Shown here: positions 60,245-64,000 of the stretch, piece after piece
Layout of the letters: each line of letters opens with the position of its first letter
How positions within the stretch are numbered: position 1 is the stretch's first letter
DNA from: Acidimicrobiales bacterium
GTDB lineage: Bacteria; Actinomycetota; Acidimicrobiia; Acidimicrobiales; AC-14
Direction of reading: 5' to 3'
Assembly (NCBI GenBank): GCA_025463925.1
Contig: JAODBK010000100.1
Location: forward strand, 99,338 to 163,337
DNA length: 64,000 bases
Notes under the pieces: model-generated
Told to the model about the DNA's origin: nothing
The model's database searches: none
The model's input: only the letters and a program-made list of their open reading frames with translations
Position numbers and translations under genes: made by a program

Positions 60245-62143
60245 CTAGAGCTCGCAGCAGTCGCCCATGTGTGCGGGAAGGTCAAGCGCCGGGTTGCGGT
60301 CGAAGAATCCGGCCGGCCGGAGGTGGAACCCCGCGTACTCGACGGGCATGACCGGCCAGTCCTCAGGCCGCGGCACGTGGCTCACGCCGAAGGTGTGCCA
60401 CAGCGTGATGGGCCGGTCCACGATCGGACGGTCGTGCGCGGTCCACTCTGGCAGGCCCGCGCCGCCAGGGTGCTGGTTGGGGTGGCTCCCAGCGGGGCGA
60501 CGCTCGTCGGGGTGGTACGGCGTGACCCAGAGGTTCATGGTGGCGAAGGCGGCGCGCTTGGCTATGGCGGAGCCCGGCTGCGCGAGCAGCGTGACCGGCG
60601 AAGCCGTTACAAGCATGTAGCTCGTGGGCTGGCCGAGCGCATTCTTCGCGTGCGAATTGAGTATGCGCCAACGACGAGAGATCTCCGCGTTGGCAAGGCG
60701 CTGCGCCTGGCGCTCGGTCTCGAGCAACGTCGCCCTGGTGACGATCGCGTTGCCGAACTCCTGACCAACATCGCCCACGACGTCTATCTCCTCGACGGAA
60801 TTGTCGGGACCGTCGACCGTGACATCGAGGCGGGCGCAGAACAGGTGTTGGTGGTACGGCGCCCACAGGCCGGGTGCGAGCAAGCTCCCGTTGTCGGGCG
60901 CCTCGGTTGCTCGCTGGTCGCAGGCGCCGGTCTGGAGGATGCCGGTGAGCTTGACCTCGAGCTGAATGGTGCCGTCGAGGTAGAAGTACCAGAAGAACCC
61001 GTAGTCGTAGTTGCCGACCGTCGAGACGAACGAGATCACGAACCGACGGTTTCGACGGACCTGGTTGTCATTGACCCAGAGGTTGACGTGCTTCCAGAGG
61101 ATTCCGAAATCCTCTTCGTGCATGCACACCGCGTTCGTCACGACGCGCGACCCGCCATGCTCGTCAGGAAGGACCACGTCCGCGTAGCGGATCTCACCAA
61201 GGCAGTCGCACCCCCGTTCGAGCGATTGCGTGAGCCGCCCGAGCCCCCACTCGCCGACGTCGAAGGCATTCTTCCACCAGTGCGTGGCGGCCCCGGCGCC
61301 GTACGGCACGACCATCTCCGCGATCGACGCTCGATCCAGTATCGGGCGCCCGAGGTAGGCGATCTGATGCAGGACCAGTCCTTCGATGGGATTGAAGCTG
61401 AACCGTAGCGTCCACCCGAGCCATTCCACCGCGTTGCCGTCGACGACGAAGCTCGGCCCCTCGGGCTGCGTGATCTCCAGCGGTCGGAGCCCGTCGCGGA
61501 TGGGCCCAACGTCGGCGGCGCCGTAGCGGCCGCTGTTCGGCGGCACCGCGACGACGCCACTGTCGATCACGTCGATCACCTCGTAGCTCGAGCAGTCCAC
61601 GATTCCGACGATGCCTTCGAGGGGGTGCGCATAGCCGTTGTCGGTCGGATCCTCGACCTGATACGGGATGCAGCGCACGATGCGGCGCCCGTCGTCGTAC
61701 GGCAGGCCGAAATTGCCGGCCGGCCATGGGTCGACCTGTACGAGGTCCATGTCCGTGATGCCACGCGCCGCGACCGCGGCCACGAAGCGGGGATCGGCCT
61801 TCATGGCGCCGATCGCCTTGCCGGATTCATCAATCAACAGCGGGGGCTGGACGCCAGGGACCGTGCGCCAATCGATGACGCGTGGCGAACCGACGTCGAC
61901 GATCACCTCGTTCACGAGCCCCGTGCGGCGCTCGAGGACGACAACTTCGAGCAGGCGCGCGCCGTTGCCACCGGCGTCCGGCGGCGCGCGCCGATCCGGC
62001 TCGAGGAGCTGCACAACGGGGTAGCGGAGCTTGGGCTCGAGGCCCGCGGGATGGTCGCTCACATGGTCGAGGTAGCCGGCTTTCGCGACTGCGCACGCGG
62101 TTGCGATCTCCTCCGCCGTGAGCAAGTCGAAGGAATGGCTCAT
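60245..62143 (-). CDS. Copper-containing amine oxidase (primary-amine oxidase)
   Basis: 632 residues from ATG 62143; the ORF start 20 codons earlier only reads the preceding gene in another frame. The TPQ cofactor Tyr is in VGNYDYGFFWYFYLDG (T-x-x-N-Y-D/E), copper His in PYHQHLF, and a further His in the C-terminal HTFGVSHVPRPEDWPVMPVE. FVVDGNAVEWLGWTLRFSF and HQIAYLGRP are further family blocks. It oxidises a primary amine to an aldehyde with release of ammonia and peroxide. The start codon overlaps the stop of an SDR remnant as ATGA. Its link to the acid pathway is unclear; it might belong with the alcohol dehydrogenase upstream. Confidence 0.93.
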   Translation of the reverse strand: MSHSFDLLTAEEIATACAVAKAGYLDHVSDHPAGLEPKLRYPVVQLLEPDRRAPPDAGGNGARLLEVVVLERRTGLVNEVIVDVGSPRVIDWRTVPGVQPPLLIDESGKAIGAMKADPRFVAAVAARGITDMDLVQVDPWPAGNFGLPYDDGRRIVRCIPYQVEDPTDNGYAHPLEGIVGIVDCSSYEVIDVIDSGVVAVPPNSGRYGAADVGPIRDGLRPLEITQPEGPSFVVDGNAVEWLGWTLRFSFNPIEGLVLHQIAYLGRPILDRASIAEMVVPYGAGAATHWWKNAFDVGEWGLGRLTQSLERGCDCLGEIRYADVVLPDEHGGSRVVTNAVCMHEEDFGILWKHVNLWVNDNQVRRNRRFVISFVSTVGNYDYGFFWYFYLDGTIQLEVKLTGILQTGACDQRATEAPDNGSLLAPGLWAPYHQHLFCARLDVTVDGPDNSVEEIDVVGDVGQEFGNAIVTRATLLETERQAQRLANAEISRRWRILNSHAKNALGQPTSYMLVTASPVTLLAQPGSAIAKRAAFATMNLWVTPYHPDERRPAGSHPNQHPGGAGLPEWTAHDRPIVDRPITLWHTFGVSHVPRPEDWPVMPVEYAGFHLRPAGFFDRNPALDLPAHMGDCCEL

Positions 62144-62343
62144 TGCCTGACCTGTCCGCTGCCGGAGATGGGGTCGCGGCGCGCACAGATCCCGACGGTG
62201 CACCCCGCGCGGGCGAGCTGACGTGCGACAGCCGCGCCGATTCCCGATGATGCGCCCGTGACCGGCGCCTTCTTGCCTTCAACCGACCAGCGCATCGACC
62301 CAGCCCTGTTCACGAACCGCCGTCGCTCGGCGATGGTCGGCAC
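62140..62343 (-). pseudogene. Truncated short-chain dehydrogenase remnant
   Basis: The 67-codon frame reads RWSVEGKKAPVTGASSGIGA and VARQLARAGCTVGICARRDP, the first beta-alpha-beta unit of an SDR (TGASSGIG cofactor motif), and then stops. All catalytic parts are missing. The stop codon overlaps the amine oxidase start (ATGA), as though a deletion had fused the beginning of an SDR gene to the amine oxidase gene. It may still be translated as a short leader for the amine oxidase. A shorter start at 62295 (MRWSVEGKK) is likely. Confidence 0.7.
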
Positions 62344-62400
62344 ACGTTAGCGTCCGGCCCGACCGTCGAATCAGTTCCGCATTGAGTTCCGCGGCGCGAG

Positions 62401-63597
62401 TCAGGTCGACTGCGGCCGGAAGACGACCTTGATTGCTTTCGTGCCTGCCTTGTCAAGCGCGGCGGCGACGGCGTCACGATACGCGTCGATTGGAAACTCG
62501 TGCGTCACAACAACGTCGGCTGGAAGCAACCCTGATGAAAGGATGTCGAGTGCTCGCTCAATCGAATGCCGTTCGATGTCACCCACCGCGCCGGCAACGG
62601 CATCGACCGCGTGGTCAACGGATCCCAACAACGTGAGCTCCTTGTACCAGACAGGAGTGAGGTCGACCTCGCTGATACCGGGCGCGCCGAGCAATAGGAC
62701 GCTGCCGCGATGGGCTGCGGCTCTCAGGGCGTCCGTCACCGCGTCTGCTGTTCCGACGGCCTCCACGACGAACGGGAACCCAGACATGAGCATGAGGTCG
62801 GACTTGCGACCAACAACTCGGCCGCCGACGATCTTGGCCAGTTCATCGAAGTGGCGTCCGGACTCGTCTCCATGCACCACGTAGTCAGCGCCACACCGAG
62901 CAGCTGCTTCTGCCTGATAGTCGTGACGGGCGAGCACGGTGACGTCGCTTCCCGGGTACAAGCCCTTTACGGCGGCAAGCGTGGCGAGCCCGATGATGCC
63001 GGCGCCGACGACCAGGACGGGGTCGCCGTTCTCGACCTGAGCTCGGATGAGACCATGTGACGCGATCGACAGTGGTTCGTGAAGGCTTGCCGCGCGGTCG
63101 GGGATCGCATCCGGGATTGGAAAGAGCATCGTCGTGTGAGCGACGACCTGCTCGGACCATCCGCCACCGAGGCCTTGGGTGTAGCCGAGTGAACGTCCGC
63201 TTGTCAGGATCTTGCTGTCAAGGTTCAGGCAACATGACGTCCAGCCGCGTTGACAGTTACGGCAAGGCGGATCGATATGACGCGGCTTGCACGCGATGCA
63301 GGGATTGACCGCGACTCGGGTTCCGACGGGAATGGCGCAGTCCGGTCCCGACTGGATGACACGGCCGGCGATTTCGTGTCCTAGCAGGAACGGGAAGGTC
63401 GCAACATCGGAAAGAATCATCGAGTGCTTGGCGATTGGTTTGAACAGGTGAAGGTCGCTTCCGCATATCCCGCCGGCCGTGACGGCAACGCGCGCCCAGT
63501 CGCCAAAGGGAAGTTGGGGTTCGTCGATGTCGACCAGTGACGCGGGAAACAAGGGGTCGGCCATGTCGAATTGGATCGCCTTCACGCGTTTCCCCAA
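62401..63597 (-). CDS. Zinc-dependent alcohol dehydrogenase (MDR superfamily)
   Basis: 398 residues. Catalytic zinc Cys in AGGICGSDLHLF, GHEIAGRVIQSG, a Cys-rich lobe (CIACKPRHIDPPCRNCQRGW then TSCC) for structural zinc, and the cofactor motif VVGAGIIGLATLAA. The Cys lobe is slightly longer than normal (KPRHIDPP insert). It interconverts an alcohol and an aldehyde or ketone with NAD(P). It precedes the SDR remnant and amine oxidase on the same strand after about 57 nt. Confidence 0.93.
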   Translation of the reverse strand: MGKRVKAIQFDMADPLFPASLVDIDEPQLPFGDWARVAVTAGGICGSDLHLFKPIAKHSMILSDVATFPFLLGHEIAGRVIQSGPDCAIPVGTRVAVNPCIACKPRHIDPPCRNCQRGWTSCCLNLDSKILTSGRSLGYTQGLGGGWSEQVVAHTTMLFPIPDAIPDRAASLHEPLSIASHGLIRAQVENGDPVLVVGAGIIGLATLAAVKGLYPGSDVTVLARHDYQAEAAARCGADYVVHGDESGRHFDELAKIVGGRVVGRKSDLMLMSGFPFVVEAVGTADAVTDALRAAAHRGSVLLLGAPGISEVDLTPVWYKELTLLGSVDHAVDAVAGAVGDIERHSIERALDILSSGLLPADVVVTHEFPIDAYRDAVAAALDKAGTKAIKVVFRPQST

Positions 63598-63653
63598 GGC
63601 ACGTGCACAGCTCTATCATCGCGGGCAAACCACACGCCGTCTACGCGTTCACC

Positions 63654-64000
63654 TCAATGGGGTTCGAGGTTGGGATCGAGCGGCAACGCCTGTGGGCGAG
63701 CGAGGTGGTAGCCCTGCCCCCACGGGACGCCGAGCGCGCGCAGTGCGGAAAGGTCGTCCGCGGTCTCGATTCCCTCGGCCACGATCGTGGCCGAGATCTC
63801 GTCGGCGAAGTTGACGAGCGCTCCCGCCAGGGCCCGCCGCGCCGGGTCCGAGTGGATGCCGCGGGTCAGATCGAGATCGAGCTTGATGATGTCGGGCTCG
63901 AGCTTGAGGATGTGTTGGAAACCGGCATAGCCGGCGCCGGCGTCGTCGACCGCGATGCGAACCCCATCGCTTCGGATCGGGCTCAGCGCCGCCACCAGCG
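63654..64000 (-). CDS. EAL-domain protein, C-terminal part (gene runs off the right edge)
   Basis: The visible 115 codons are the last half of an EAL domain: VRIAVDDAGAGYAGFQHILK, PDIIKLDLDLTRG, VAEGIETADDLSALRALGV and GQGYHLARP. DDAGAGY corresponds to the DDFGTGY motif and E in AEGIET to a metal-linked Glu, so it may be an active c-di-GMP phosphodiesterase, but the EAL motif itself and any sensor or GGDEF domain lie outside the window. The frame is open to base 64000. It is probably unrelated to the catabolic island and may mark its border. Confidence 0.85.
   Translation of the reverse strand, partial: LVAALSPIRSDGVRIAVDDAGAGYAGFQHILKLEPDIIKLDLDLTRGIHSDPARRALAGALVNFADEISATIVAEGIETADDLSALRALGVPWGQGYHLARPQALPLDPNLEPH

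Noticed and set aside
60239..61408. 389-codon ORF on the plus strand
   Set aside because: Antisense to the copper amine oxidase; no domain.
1..64000. CRISPR arrays, insertion sequences, integrases, tRNA genes or attachment sites
   Set aside because: None seen: no regularly spaced repeats, no transposase or integrase motifs, no tRNA-like cloverleaf noticed. A tRNA search program would be decisive.

Overview
The window is a gene-dense, high-GC stretch with many GTG starts and 1-25 nt gene overlaps. Its gene content (many acyl-CoA dehydrogenases, CaiB-type CoA-transferases, lipid-transfer-protein aldolases with DUF35 partners, TetR regulators) suggests an actinobacterium; the order cannot be fixed from sequence alone. 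About 50 protein genes are supported. No rRNA, tRNA, CRISPR array, insertion sequence or replication gene is visible, and no gap between genes exceeds about 235 bases.

Layout. 1-3448 (+): partial amidohydrolase, then E1alpha, E1beta and a free lipoyl domain of a 2-oxoacid-dehydrogenase-like complex. 3682-7541 (+): Rieske oxygenase, FAD-dependent (KstD-like) dehydrogenase, EthD-like protein; convergent TetR gene at 7530-8141. 8369-13848 (+): amidohydrolase and a branched-chain-type ABC transporter in which LivH, LivM and LivG are one polypeptide, plus a small membrane-anchored protein and LivF. 13815-16936 (-): TetR gene and two acyl-CoA dehydrogenases. 17049-20824 (+): StrR-like regulator, acyl-CoA synthetase, crotonase. 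20853-24616 (-): two CaiB proteins and a P450. 24750-31442: thioesterase, acyl-CoA dehydrogenase (-), then thiolase, crotonase, SDR, amidohydrolase (+). 31461-37691 (-): acyl-CoA dehydrogenase pair, amidohydrolase, deacylase-like amidohydrolase, SDR. 37832-49697 (+): aldehyde dehydrogenase, SDR, ABC substrate-binding protein, then Ltp, four consecutive CaiB genes, Ltp and DUF35. 49674-54291 (-): CaiB, amidohydrolase, LLM flavin oxidoreductase, SDR. 54378-56851 (+): short amidohydrolase, DUF35, Ltp. 56877-63597: MFS transporter (-), acyl-CoA synthetase (+), copper amine oxidase, SDR remnant, zinc alcohol dehydrogenase (-). The right edge cuts an EAL-domain gene.

The most notable observation is a 16-bp palindrome, TTARGCAYWYGCYCAA, found four times (3570, 8295, 40241, 54303 on the minus strand), always just upstream of a transcription unit. 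The units are the Rieske operon, the amidohydrolase/ABC permease operon, the substrate-binding-protein/Ltp/CaiB operon, and a divergent pair of operons. This looks like one regulon that ties together a transporter whose parts lie 27 kb apart, ring-modifying oxidoreductases and a CoA-thioester pathway. The TetR protein at 7530-8141, next to one site, is the natural candidate regulator.

Together the genes suggest uptake, CoA activation and beta-oxidation-like or retro-aldol shortening of a carboxylic acid, possibly polycyclic or isoprenoid. The parts list resembles steroid side-chain catabolism (Ltp-DUF35 aldolases, paired acyl-CoA dehydrogenases, P450, KstD-like and Rieske enzymes), but no ring-cleavage dioxygenase, MaoC hydratase, Rieske reductase, E2 or E3 is present, so the substrate is unknown.
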